Assembly: GCA_965218625.1 (NCBI GenBank)
Contig: CBDCLG010000011.1
Span: 62,001-126,000 of the forward strand
DNA from: Bin5 sp965218625
Lineage (GTDB): Bacteria > Chloroflexota > Anaerolineae > Caldilineales > Caldilineaceae
Direction of reading: 5' to 3'
Length of the DNA stretch: 64,000 nucleotides
In this document: in pieces, positions 54,297 to 62,841 of the stretch
Layout: each line of letters begins with the position of its first letter
Position numbering within the stretch: the first letter of the stretch is position 1
Position numbers and translations under genes: made by a program
The notes under the pieces: generated by a model
What the model was told of the DNA's origin: nothing
Databases searched by the model: none
Seen by the model: the letters and a program-made list of their open reading frames with translations, nothing else

Positions 54297-56015
54297 ATGT
54301 TGGGCCTCGTTGTGGTCCTCAGCGTCATGCTTTCCGCTTGTGTCCCCTCCACGCCCGCCGGCGACGGCGCGGCTATGGAAGACTCGGGCGACATGATGGA
54401 AGAGGTGATGCTGCCCGACGACGCGGCTGAAGACCAGATCCTCAACGTCGTGCACGAGGGCGGCTGCGGTTCCGGCCCCTTCCCCGGCATCGACTATGGC
54501 AGCCCGTGTAACTTCGGCCACATGTTCATGCCGCCCTTCCTGGTGGACAACGACGGCAATGTAACGCCCGGTCTCTTCTCCACGGACTGGGAGGTCAACG
54601 ACGATTTCACCGAGTACATCTTCCACATCCAGGAAGATGCCGTCTGGTCCGACGGCAAGCCGATCACAGCCCAGGACGCGCTCGACTGGTGGAACTACAT
54701 CTTCCACTCCGACCGCAACTCCTGGCCGCGCAACTTCGTCATGGGCGCTGTCATAGGCATCGATGAGTTTGCCGACGGTGAGACCGAGACGATCGAGGGC
54801 CTGACGGCGCTGGACGACAAGACGCTCAAGGTCGAGCTGTGGCGCTCTGAGAGCTCGCTGCCGCAGCTGTGGGGCTTCCGCGAAGCCGCGCCCGCCCGTT
54901 TTGACCAGTACGCCGACCTTCTGGACCGGGCTGACGAGTTCGCCGACGCCCGCGAGTGGCGCGGCGCGATGGCCGAGCGCTTCTTCCAGGGTGAGAACGC
55001 CGCCGACCTGATCGTCAGCGGCCCGTTCAAGCCGGTACATCTGTCGCCGGAGCCGGACGCCATATACCGCTTCGAGCGCAATCCCAACTGGTGGGGCGAA
55101 CCGACGCTGCTCGACGGCATTGAAGCGACCACCATTCGCGACTTCCAGACCATGCTCCTCATGTTCGAGAACGAGGAGATCGATATCGCTTTGAATCTGG
55201 CCGGTCCGCCCGCTGTGCTTCTGCGCAGCAACCAGCCCGACGCTTTCCGCGAAGTTCCCGTTTCGGCCTTCTGGGCGATGTACTTCATCCCCGAGCAGGA
55301 GCCGGTTGACGACGTGAACCTGCGCCGCGCCCTGATGTCTGCCATCGAGTGGGAAAAGGTGGCTGAGATTGCCTGGGAAGGCGAACAGGCGCCCAGCAAC
55401 GCCGGCAGCCCGATGGCGCCGGCCTACCAGTGCTTCGACCCCAACTTCCAGCCCTATCCCTTCAACCCGGAAAGGGCCATGGAGTTCCTGGCCGAGTCCA
55501 AGTACGGGCCCACCGGTGAGACCGTTCCCAAGATTCGCATCATGACCGGCGGCAGCGATCCGCCCCGCATCCGCGCAGCCCAGATCATCCAGGAGATGTG
55601 GCGTGTCAACTTGGGCGTGGAGGATGTCGAGATCAAGAACGCCGAGTCCGAGTTCGTTGACGGCGAGGGACTGGTATCGATTCGGGTCACCAGTGGCGGC
55701 TCCTTCCTGCCGCGACCTCCCTACCTGCTGGAAGCGATCGCCCACACACGCGGCGGGGCCAACCAGTCTTGGACCAAGTACACCGAAGAGGGCTGGGACG
55801 AGGAGATCGATGCCCTTCTCTCGATGGATCCCGGCAGCGCAGACTACTGCGAGCGCTCGCTTGCCATGCTTGAGAAGTTCACCGACGCCGCTCTCGTGAT
55901 CCCGACCGGCTACATCCGCGGTTGGTATCAGATTCAGCCCTGGGTCGGCGGCTACGGCCAGAGCCGCATCAGCTTCTGGCATACCATGACCGAGACCTAC
56001 CGCAAGGAGCGTTAA
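54297..56015 (+). CDS. Oligopeptide-type ABC substrate-binding lipoprotein (family 5), in-frame TAG upstream
   Basis: 572-residue receptor of the DppA/OppA family. Lipobox MLSAC follows a short hydrophobic stretch; the mature part has WEVNDDFTEYIFHIQEDAVWSDGKPITAQDALDWW, the family-5 signature. A well-placed ATG at 54273 with AAGGAG upstream begins MSRNR, then TAG (54288-54290), then QLMLGLVVVLS in the same frame. The natural protein evidently started at 54273 with a basic n-region; one nonsense codon now separates it. Re-start at TTG 54294 or ATG 54297 would give a signal peptide lacking positive charges. The rest is intact. Downstream are the two permeases. Confidence 0.85.
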   Translation: MLGLVVVLSVMLSACVPSTPAGDGAAMEDSGDMMEEVMLPDDAAEDQILNVVHEGGCGSGPFPGIDYGSPCNFGHMFMPPFLVDNDGNVTPGLFSTDWEVNDDFTEYIFHIQEDAVWSDGKPITAQDALDWWNYIFHSDRNSWPRNFVMGAVIGIDEFADGETETIEGLTALDDKTLKVELWRSESSLPQLWGFREAAPARFDQYADLLDRADEFADAREWRGAMAERFFQGENAADLIVSGPFKPVHLSPEPDAIYRFERNPNWWGEPTLLDGIEATTIRDFQTMLLMFENEEIDIALNLAGPPAVLLRSNQPDAFREVPVSAFWAMYFIPEQEPVDDVNLRRALMSAIEWEKVAEIAWEGEQAPSNAGSPMAPAYQCFDPNFQPYPFNPERAMEFLAESKYGPTGETVPKIRIMTGGSDPPRIRAAQIIQEMWRVNLGVEDVEIKNAESEFVDGEGLVSIRVTSGGSFLPRPPYLLEAIAHTRGGANQSWTKYTEEGWDEEIDALLSMDPGSADYCERSLAMLEKFTDAALVIPTGYIRGWYQIQPWVGGYGQSRISFWHTMTETYRKER

Positions 56016-56341
56016 GGTCGACAGTAGAGTGGCCTGTGAGGCCTGTCCGGCCTTCCGCTGGATGAGGCCGTTCGTGTCGCGAGCAGAGTCGCCATCCCAC
56101 GGCGACTTCGCCTAAGAGTAAGATGCTGGGAGGGGAGCCACTGTGCTGGCCTTCCCCTCCCTGGCAGAAACAGACTATGAAGGCGGCGCGCCCATCGGGC
56201 GTTCCCGTGGGCGTGCCGCCGTTTCTCCTCTCCCATGTGTCATTAGCTGTTCGGCATGGGGGATGCCCTCCGGCAGGTGCGCCAACTCCGGCTGGTGCGC
56301 CTGAGAAGACCAGTGACGGCTGAAGCAAACAGGACGGAACC
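56016..56341 (+). other. Gap with two hairpins between binding protein and permease
   Basis: This 326-bp stretch has no gene. It contains a 9-bp stem (GGGAGGGGA 56128-56136 with TCCCCTCCC 56153-56161) and the stronger terminator-like hairpin listed separately. Remaining sequence shows nothing recognisable. Confidence 0.6.
56182..56220 (+). terminator. Terminator-like hairpin downstream of the binding-protein gene
   Basis: GGCGGCGCGCCC (56182-56193) pairs with GGGCGTGCCGCC (56209-56220) over 12 bp with one G-U, followed by GTTTCTCCTCTC. Like the hairpin at 8937-8980 it separates a binding protein from its permeases and could set the receptor-to-permease ratio. Confidence 0.65.
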
Positions 56342-57289
56342 GTGACGCGCTACATCACGATGCGGCTGCTGGTCATCATTCCGACGTTGTTCGCAACGCT
56401 GATGATCGTCTTCCTGCTCGGCTACCTTGGCCCGATCGATCCGGTAACCATTCTTCGCTCCCAGTGGGCAGCCCAGGGAATCTACCTCAATCAGGAGGAG
56501 TTGGCCGATCTTCGCCACCAGTACGGCCTTGACCGGGGGTTCTGGGACCAGTTCGGCACCTACATGGGCAATCTGATGCAGGGCAAATTCGGCTACTCCT
56601 TCGCCGACGCAGCCCCGATCTGGCCGCGTATCGAACGCGCGCTCCCGGTTTCCGGTCAGCTCGCATTGGGCGTCCTGTTCATCATGTTCTTTATTGGCAT
56701 CCCATTGGGCATGATCGCGGCCCGATTCCACAATACCTGGCTGGACTACTCGATTGTCAGCACGAGTCTCTTCTTTTGGTCCATTCCTGTCTATGTGCTT
56801 GTGCCGGTCGTGCTCATAACTGCCGTCCTCTGGCTTGACATCATGAACGTGCCGCGCGGCTGGAAGGGAATGGGGCATCCCTCCTATTACATTGCATGTG
56901 CAATCATCTCTACACGTTCGCTCGTAAACGTAATCCGCCAGACACGCGGCGGAATTCTTGAAGTGATGCAAAATGACTACGTCAGGACAGCAAGGGCAAA
57001 AGGCCTGACCGAAGTCAAAGTGATGGTCCGCCATGTAGCCCGCAATGCACTGATTCCCGTCGTCACATCCCTGGGACTGCTTGTCGACGACTTCATGTGG
57101 GGGGCGGTCTTCCTCGAACTTGCCTTCAATCTGCCGGGGCTTGGCCGCCTCTTTCAGCAGGGCCTGGCGGGCCGCGACTTCAACATGATTAACGGTGTCG
57201 TGCTCTTCACCGCCGGGCTTACCATGGCGATCAATCTTATCGTGGACCTCGTATATCCCTTGCTGGACCCACGCGTCGCCTATGATTAG
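56342..57289 (+). CDS. Oligopeptide/dipeptide ABC transporter permease, DppB type
   Basis: 315-residue inner-membrane permease. N-terminal TRYITMRLLVIIPTLFATLMIVFLL, LRHQYGLDRGFWDQFGTYMGNLMQGKFGYSF and the EAA-type loop YVRTARAKGLTEVKVMVRHVARNALIPVVT are all DppB hallmarks. Five to six membrane spans. The start is GTG at 56342. It is followed by the DppC-type gene 91 bp downstream. Confidence 0.93.
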   Translation: MTRYITMRLLVIIPTLFATLMIVFLLGYLGPIDPVTILRSQWAAQGIYLNQEELADLRHQYGLDRGFWDQFGTYMGNLMQGKFGYSFADAAPIWPRIERALPVSGQLALGVLFIMFFIGIPLGMIAARFHNTWLDYSIVSTSLFFWSIPVYVLVPVVLITAVLWLDIMNVPRGWKGMGHPSYYIACAIISTRSLVNVIRQTRGGILEVMQNDYVRTARAKGLTEVKVMVRHVARNALIPVVTSLGLLVDDFMWGAVFLELAFNLPGLGRLFQQGLAGRDFNMINGVVLFTAGLTMAINLIVDLVYPLLDPRVAYD

Positions 57290-57380
57290 GTCGACCGCAG
57301 ACCTGACAGGACCGCCAGACCTCTGATTGCCGGCAGGGACGACCGATGTGCCGGTTGCGTAGAGATTACAGGACAAAGTA

Positions 57381-58364
57381 ATGGCTCAAGAGGACGGGAG
57401 CAGCACGGCCAACCTGCAGTTGGAATTAGAAGCACAGAACCTCAAAACACGCGGGCTCTGGACCGATGCTTTCAAGCGCATGATCCGCAACCGACTCTCG
57501 ATAGCCGGTTTCATCATCTTTCTGCTGCTCTTCATCACCGCCATTTTTGGCCCCTATATCGCTCCCTACCCCTATATGCTCCAGAACCTGGACAGAGTTG
57601 CCGAGGGACCCAGCGTCGACTACCTGTTGGGCACCGACGATCTCGGTCGCGACATGCTCAGCCGTATCCTGTGGGGCGCCCGGACCGCCGGTATCGTCGC
57701 CATTATCTCCACAACCTTCAGCCTGATTCTGGGCGTTGTTTTGGGGGGACTGGCTGCCTACTTGGGGAGTTGGACCGACTGGATCATCAGCCGTGCCGTC
57801 GACGTTACGATGTCGATTCCGCAACTCCTGTTCGCCTCGCTGATGGCCGCAACCTTCCGCAAACCGGTGGCGGACTGGGTGGACATGATGTACGCCAGGA
57901 CCGGGCTGGGGTTTTTCTCCACGCCGACCTACGTCGACCTGGTTGTTGTATTTGGCGCGCTTGCACTAATCCAGTGGCCGGGCTATGCTCGACTGATCAG
58001 GGGACAGATTCTTTCACTGCGGGAGAAAGAGTTTGTTGAGGCGGCACGCGCCGTGGGCGTCGGCCAGATCAAGATCCTGCTAAAACATCTGATCCCCAAC
58101 GCGCTGGGTCCGCTGATCGTCATGGTCACCTCTGGTTTTGGCGGCGCGATCGTGGCCGAATCCGGTCTGAGTTTACTGGGCGTCGGTGTGCAGCCACCGC
58201 AGGCCAGCTGGGGGGCTATGATCCAGGACAACCAGCTCAGCTGGCGCTACCGGCCCTGGTTGGTTGCGGTGCCCGGCCTCACCATTGCCATCGTCTCAGT
58301 TGGTATCAATTTCCTGGGCGACGGCCTCAACGATGCCCTGAACCCGCGCCAGGCCGATTCATGA
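57381..58364 (+). CDS. Oligopeptide/dipeptide ABC transporter permease, DppC type
   Basis: 327-residue second permease. RMIRNRLSIAGFIIFLLLFITAIFGPYIAPYPY is the DppC N-terminal signature; LLGTDDLGRDMLSRILWGARTAGIVAIIS and the loop EFVEAARAVGVGQIKILLKHLIPNALGPLIV follow. An insertion of ~25 residues (KPVADWVDMMYARTGLGFFSTPTY) is present in an extracellular loop. The expected DppD/DppF ATPase genes do not follow; an AT-richer restriction-modification remnant begins 43 bp downstream. Confidence 0.93.
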   Translation: MAQEDGSSTANLQLELEAQNLKTRGLWTDAFKRMIRNRLSIAGFIIFLLLFITAIFGPYIAPYPYMLQNLDRVAEGPSVDYLLGTDDLGRDMLSRILWGARTAGIVAIISTTFSLILGVVLGGLAAYLGSWTDWIISRAVDVTMSIPQLLFASLMAATFRKPVADWVDMMYARTGLGFFSTPTYVDLVVVFGALALIQWPGYARLIRGQILSLREKEFVEAARAVGVGQIKILLKHLIPNALGPLIVMVTSGFGGAIVAESGLSLLGVGVQPPQASWGAMIQDNQLSWRYRPWLVAVPGLTIAIVSVGINFLGDGLNDALNPRQADS

Positions 58365-58407
58365 GTGCTTTTCTTTCCTTTGCCATGTTCTAAGGCACCC
58401 CATCAGA

Positions 58408-58758
58408 ATGCGGATCGCCGTAGAGCAAGAGATTCGAGAGTTGGCTACACGTCACCACTCGAATCTGCAGCAAAAGATATCCGACCGAATTGAGGAAATG
58501 AAGGAGGATGACACATCCCATTTCCTTATCTATCGCGTTCTAGGAGTTTCGACAGAAGAAGGCCGCCTCATCGACGTGTATCAGAACAAGGGGCGTTTCC
58601 TTTACAATACCGCGGGCAGGTTTCTGGAAGAGGCAACAAAGCTTTGTTTTCGCGCTAAGTTTTCAGATTCAGGAAGCATGAGGATTCCGAACGCCAGAGG
58701 AAGACGCCCCCAGAGTTTCGAGATAGATCGAAATGACTACACAACTTTTTCTAGGTGA
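58408..58758 (+). pseudogene. Truncated ApaLI-like restriction endonuclease (N-terminal part)
   Basis: 116 residues. IRELATRHHSNLQQKISDRIEEMKEDDTSHFLIYRVLGVSTEEG, LIDVYQNKGRFLYNTAGRFLEEAT and MRIPNARGRRPQSFEID match, from memory, the N-terminal half of ApaLI-type type-II endonucleases. In that family EID starts the catalytic core, followed by an EIKWRDATTDGDH-like segment. Here EID is followed directly by RNDYTTFSR and a stop, inside the start of the methyltransferase gene (26-bp overlap). Catalytic residues are therefore missing. Composition is more AT-rich than neighbours, as in the next gene. Confidence 0.7.
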
Positions 58759-59974
58759 CTGTTTGGAAGTAATTCGCAATTTTGATTCCGACAGTATCCA
58801 TTTGGTCTATCTCGACCCGCCCTTCTTTAGTCAGAAAACTCATCGGATGATAACCAGAGATCGCGAGTCAGAGTTCTCTTTTGACGACGTATGGTCGTCG
58901 CATTCCGAATATGCCGATTTCCTGTATGAGCGGTTGAGCGAGATCAGACGCGTCATGCACTCGTCCGGAGCAATCTTTTTCCATTGTGATCGGAACGCCT
59001 CTCACATTGTTCGGTTTCTCTTGGATGAGCAGTTCGGCTCTGAGAACTTTCGGTCGGAGATTATTTGGCATTTCAGACGATGGTCAAGTGTCCAGAAGAA
59101 GCTCCTTCCCGCCCACCAAACCATATTCTTTTACACGAAGTCTGACACGTACAAATTCAACACAGTCTATGAAGACTATTCGCCAGGCACAAACGTTGAT
59201 CAGATCCTACAACGACGCAAACGGGATTCGTATGGCAAGACCGTATATGAAAAGGATGAAAACGGAGACTTCGTTCCCTCCGGACCGAAGAAGGGCGTTC
59301 CTCTCAGCGATGTTTGGCAAATACCTTATCTGAATCCAAAGGCGAGAGAAAGGGTCGGTTATCCAACCCAAAAACCCGTTCGTCTCCTCGAGCGCATTAT
59401 TCGCATAGCTTCAAATGAAAACGACCTCGTCCTCGATCCCTTCTGCGGTAGTGGCACCGCATTGGTTGCTGCAAGTCTCTCAAATCGTCATTCTATCGGC
59501 ATCGACATCTCACGCGACGCAATCCAGATTGCACGAAGGAGACTTGCCAATCCGGTCAAATCTGATTCGGATTCGTTGAATTCGGGACGTGAACAAAATA
59601 AACTGGCAGACAATGAAGCGTTAGCCCTGTTGAAAGGGCTGGAAGTCGTCCCTGTGCATCGAAATAAGGGAATCGACGCCTTTCTAAGAGGCGATATAGA
59701 TGGCCGTCTTATCCCCATTCGTGTTCAGCGACTCAATGAGACGATTCCTGAGGCTGCCGCACAATTGTACAAAGCTGCGAAAGCGAAGGGAGCGCCCCTA
59801 ATGTTTCTGATCGCGATTCAACAGGGCGGCTACTTCTCGTTCGCAGAAGATCTCCCTTCAGAAATTCGCGTTATACATGGGCCTGCCCTAGCCGTTACAA
59901 AATCTTTCGAAGAATTCAAGCTCTCTAATCGGGAAATGGCTTCTCACGGGAATCCCGAGGACCTCGAGCCTTGA
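58733..59974 (+). CDS. DNA methyltransferase, N4-cytosine/N6-adenine type (beta-class order)
   Basis: 413 residues. The catalytic motif IV DPPF (residues 28-31) precedes the SAM-binding motif I DPFCGSGTALVAA (about residue 215), the beta-class order. YPTQKPVRLLERII is motif X. Residues 300-413 form an extra domain (IDAFLRGDIDGRLIPIRVQRLNET), possibly target recognition or a degenerate endonuclease domain. The gene is intact. It is the former partner of the truncated endonuclease and would now act as an orphan methylase. AT-richer codon use than the surrounding genes suggests acquisition by transfer. Confidence 0.9.
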   Translation: MTTQLFLGDCLEVIRNFDSDSIHLVYLDPPFFSQKTHRMITRDRESEFSFDDVWSSHSEYADFLYERLSEIRRVMHSSGAIFFHCDRNASHIVRFLLDEQFGSENFRSEIIWHFRRWSSVQKKLLPAHQTIFFYTKSDTYKFNTVYEDYSPGTNVDQILQRRKRDSYGKTVYEKDENGDFVPSGPKKGVPLSDVWQIPYLNPKARERVGYPTQKPVRLLERIIRIASNENDLVLDPFCGSGTALVAASLSNRHSIGIDISRDAIQIARRRLANPVKSDSDSLNSGREQNKLADNEALALLKGLEVVPVHRNKGIDAFLRGDIDGRLIPIRVQRLNETIPEAAAQLYKAAKAKGAPLMFLIAIQQGGYFSFAEDLPSEIRVIHGPALAVTKSFEEFKLSNREMASHGNPEDLEP

Positions 59975-60057
59975 GGGTGATCGCGTGCATGATGTGTGAC
60001 CTACACTTGCAGCTGAGGTTGGCCTTCCACGATCGAAATTGACGAGAAGGAGTGCCC

Positions 60058-60531
60058 ATGTACGATTGGACTGTGCTCAACCAGACCGTCAGCGCGGCGT
60101 TGACCGGCGGACGCGTCGGCACGCCCGTCTTCGTCCGCTGGACCGCTTCGGTCGCGCAATCGGAGGCGGAGCTCAAACCCCTTCTCGGGCAGATGAGTCA
60201 ATACGCAGAACAATGGCTCGCCGCGCGACCGCGACAAGTCTATGCCGCCGGCGCTGAAACCGACGGGCACCTCTCGATGGCCCTCGAACTTGCCAACGGC
60301 AGTTCCGCCCTGCTCGCCATTGCGCTGGCGCACGGTCGACCCAATCTCGATATTGCCGTTTACGGCTCGGACGGCGCCTTATATCACAGCGGTCCTTCGA
60401 CCCTGCCCGGGCCGGTTGCCGCCGCCGACAGCCCGGTCTCGCCCCCGGCCTCCGATGCTCTTAGCGCTCTCAACAGTTCGCTTGCGACGAATCAACCCGT
60501 TCTCCTGTCCAAACGAGGAGGCGAACGATGA
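60058..60531 (+). CDS. Conserved-looking hypothetical protein
   Basis: 157 residues from the ATG at 60058 (GAAGGAG 7 bases upstream). It begins MYDWTVLNQTVSAALTGGRVGTPVFVRWTA and has a mixed alpha/beta pattern (LSMALELANGSSALLAIALAHGRPNLDIAVYGSDGALYH). The C-terminal ~45 residues are Pro/Ser/Ala-rich. No known domain is recognised. Its stop overlaps the next start by 4 bp, so it is coupled to the Gfo/Idh/MocA gene and probably acts with it. Confidence 0.75.
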   Translation: MYDWTVLNQTVSAALTGGRVGTPVFVRWTASVAQSEAELKPLLGQMSQYAEQWLAARPRQVYAAGAETDGHLSMALELANGSSALLAIALAHGRPNLDIAVYGSDGALYHSGPSTLPGPVAAADSPVSPPASDALSALNSSLATNQPVLLSKRGGER

Positions 60532-61697
60532 CCGCACAGCAGTTTGGCGTCCTTCTGGTCTCCGGCAGGCTGACCCATCAGGAAAACTATGCCCTGAATC
60601 TGCGCGACGACCCTCGTTGCACCCTCTTGGGCCTCACCGACGAAGCAGGTGTTGACCCGGAACGCGAGCAGCTCAACCGCCAGTTCGCCGGCGACATGGA
60701 AATCCCCTACTGGCCCGACCTGGATGACGCCCTGGCCAGAGATGACGTACATATCGTCTCCATCTGCGCCGAACCGGAACGCCGCGGCCGCATCGCCGCC
60801 CGCTGCGCCGATGCCGGCAAGCACGTCTACGTCGACAAGCCAATGACGCCCTATCTCGACGCCGCAGACGCCGTCGTCGCCGCGGTCGAACGCGCCGGCG
60901 TCCGCAGCCAGATGTTCAGCAACAACTATCAGGCCTGGGTGCAGGAGGCCGTCCAGGCCGTCGGGTCGGGCGAGCTCGGCGATCTCGTCGCCATCCACGT
61001 CGACAATCTCTTCGCCAAGGGACCGAGCGGCACCGCGACGCTGGGAAGTCCGCGCAAGGCCGTTTACCAGCCCATAATCTCAAATTTCGTCGACACCAAG
61101 GCCGAGCTCTACGCGATGGGTGTCTACGCGATCGGGCTTGTCCGCCTGATTTCCGGTCGCGCAGTCGAGACCGTCTACGGCAGCACCGCCAACTATTTCT
61201 TCGCCGCCCACCAGGGCCACAATGTCGAAGACTTCGGTTTCCTCTCCATGACGCTGGAGGGCGGCGCGACCGCGACCATCACCGGCGGCCGCGTCGGCTG
61301 GACCAGTCACCCCGCCGGCGGCGCCAATCAGATCTACCTGGTCGGCACACGCGGCTCGCTGCTGGTTGACGCAAACCGGCCGCGCCTGGAACTGTACAGT
61401 TCCGATCCACCCTGGACGGCGCCGCCCGTCAACCCGCGCGACCCGATGGGCTTCTGGCGCACCGCCCAGGAGGAGGTCAACGCCCAGCCCAAGCGTACGC
61501 TTGCCCCCTTTTCCAATCTGCTCGAAAGCCGGTCAGACGCCAGCCACTTCATCGACTGCATCGTCGAAGAGCGTGAGAGCGGGATGAACGTGCGCGAGGC
61601 CGCCATGCTGACAGAGATACTGCTGGCGGGCTACATGTCGGCCGCCGAAGGGCGCGTCGTTCGGCTTCCCCTGGACCGGCCTGCTAGCGAAAGCTAG
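60528..61697 (+). CDS. Gfo/Idh/MocA family oxidoreductase
   Basis: 389-residue sugar-type dehydrogenase. The N-terminal Rossmann domain has degenerate glycines (VLLVSGRLTHQENYALNL). VYVDKPMTPYLDAADAVV corresponds to the EKP motif, with Asp for Glu. The C-terminal domain contains YAMGVYAIGLVRLISGRAVETVYG. AGGAGGCG precedes the ATG, which overlaps the preceding stop. The altered dinucleotide loop suggests unusual or weak cofactor binding. It shares the transcription unit with a lactate/malate-type dehydrogenase and another Gfo/Idh protein. Confidence 0.85.
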   Translation: MTAQQFGVLLVSGRLTHQENYALNLRDDPRCTLLGLTDEAGVDPEREQLNRQFAGDMEIPYWPDLDDALARDDVHIVSICAEPERRGRIAARCADAGKHVYVDKPMTPYLDAADAVVAAVERAGVRSQMFSNNYQAWVQEAVQAVGSGELGDLVAIHVDNLFAKGPSGTATLGSPRKAVYQPIISNFVDTKAELYAMGVYAIGLVRLISGRAVETVYGSTANYFFAAHQGHNVEDFGFLSMTLEGGATATITGGRVGWTSHPAGGANQIYLVGTRGSLLVDANRPRLELYSSDPPWTAPPVNPRDPMGFWRTAQEEVNAQPKRTLAPFSNLLESRSDASHFIDCIVEERESGMNVREAAMLTEILLAGYMSAAEGRVVRLPLDRPASES

Positions 61698-61787
61698 AAT
61701 ACGCCGGGCCGAAGGCGTTTCCTGAACTGGAGCAGAACGACACGAACAAAAAGAAATGAGCAACTTTGCCAAGAACAGAGGAATTCG

Positions 61788-62837
61788 ATGACTAGACTAC
61801 AACGCCATTCAGCCCAATACCTGCGACGAATCAGCCGCAACCTATTTGCGGCTGCCGGCACGCCCGACGACATCGCAACGAATGTCGCCGACATCCTCGT
61901 CCGCGCCAACCTCGCCGGCCATGACTCCCACGGCGTCCAGTTTGTCCCCATGTACCTCGACCGCATCGAGGCCGGTGACATCGCGCCTGCGGCCTACCCC
62001 GAAATCGTCCGCGAGACTTCGACAACGATGCACGTGGACGGGCACATGGGTTTCGGCCACCACATGAGCCGCCAGGCCATGGAATGGGCCATCGCCAGGG
62101 CCAGAGACTCCGCCGTCTGCTGTGTTACCTTCGAGAACACGACGCATATCGGCCGGCTGGGAGACTACGCCGAGCAGGCCGCCGAAGCCGGCTGTGTCAC
62201 CGTCATCACGCTGGGCTGGGCCGGCTCGGGTGGAACGCAGGTTGTCCCTTTCGGCGGCGCGAGCAGCGCCCTGGGAACCAATCCGATTGCGGTCGGCATC
62301 CCCACCGGCGACGACGCCCCCTTCGTCATCGACTTTGCCACCAGCGTGATCGCCGGCGGCAAGGTGCTCGTCGCCCGCAGCAAGGGCGCCGACCTTCCCC
62401 CCGGTGCCGCCGTCGACAAGGAGGGCCGGCCCACTACCGATCCGGCTGTCTACTTCGACGGCGGCTCCTTCCTGCCCTTCGGCGCCCACAAAGGCTATGC
62501 GCTGTCACTGTTCTTCAGTCTCATGGGCGGGCTGGCCGGTGGATTCGGCAACGAAGCGACCGCCATGTCTGGCCTCTTCATGCAGGTCTACGACGTGGCC
62601 GCATTCTCACCTCTCGAAGAATACCGACGCCAGGTCCGCACAGTGTTGGACGCAGTCAAATCGACGCCGCCGGCGCCCGGCTTTGATGAGGTCCTGGTTC
62701 CGGGCGACTTCGAGAGCCGTTCCCGGCAGCAGCGCCTGGCCGAAGGTATCGAAGTGCCGGCCGATACATTTGCCAAGATCGAAGCATGGGCAGACAAACT
62801 GAATGTCCCGCTCGAAATGCAAGCAGGGGAGGAGTAG
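61788..62837 (+). CDS. Malate/L-lactate (Ldh2/YlbC-type) dehydrogenase
   Basis: 349-residue NAD(P)-dependent dehydrogenase of the Ldh2 family, which is unrelated to classical Rossmann lactate dehydrogenases. Hallmarks are ANLAGHDSHGVQFVPMYLDRI (active-site His), GHMGFGHHMSRQAMEWAI, NTTHIGRLGDYAEQAA, and PFGGASSALGTNPIAVGIP with FVIDFATSVIAGGKV. The C-terminal GAHKGYALSLFFSLMGGLAGG is intact. Members reduce 2-keto acids or ureidoglycolate-type substrates. The ATG follows a loosely conserved AGAGGAATTCG. Confidence 0.92.
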   Translation: MTRLQRHSAQYLRRISRNLFAAAGTPDDIATNVADILVRANLAGHDSHGVQFVPMYLDRIEAGDIAPAAYPEIVRETSTTMHVDGHMGFGHHMSRQAMEWAIARARDSAVCCVTFENTTHIGRLGDYAEQAAEAGCVTVITLGWAGSGGTQVVPFGGASSALGTNPIAVGIPTGDDAPFVIDFATSVIAGGKVLVARSKGADLPPGAAVDKEGRPTTDPAVYFDGGSFLPFGAHKGYALSLFFSLMGGLAGGFGNEATAMSGLFMQVYDVAAFSPLEEYRRQVRTVLDAVKSTPPAPGFDEVLVPGDFESRSRQQRLAEGIEVPADTFAKIEAWADKLNVPLEMQAGEE

Positions 62838-62841
62838 AAAG

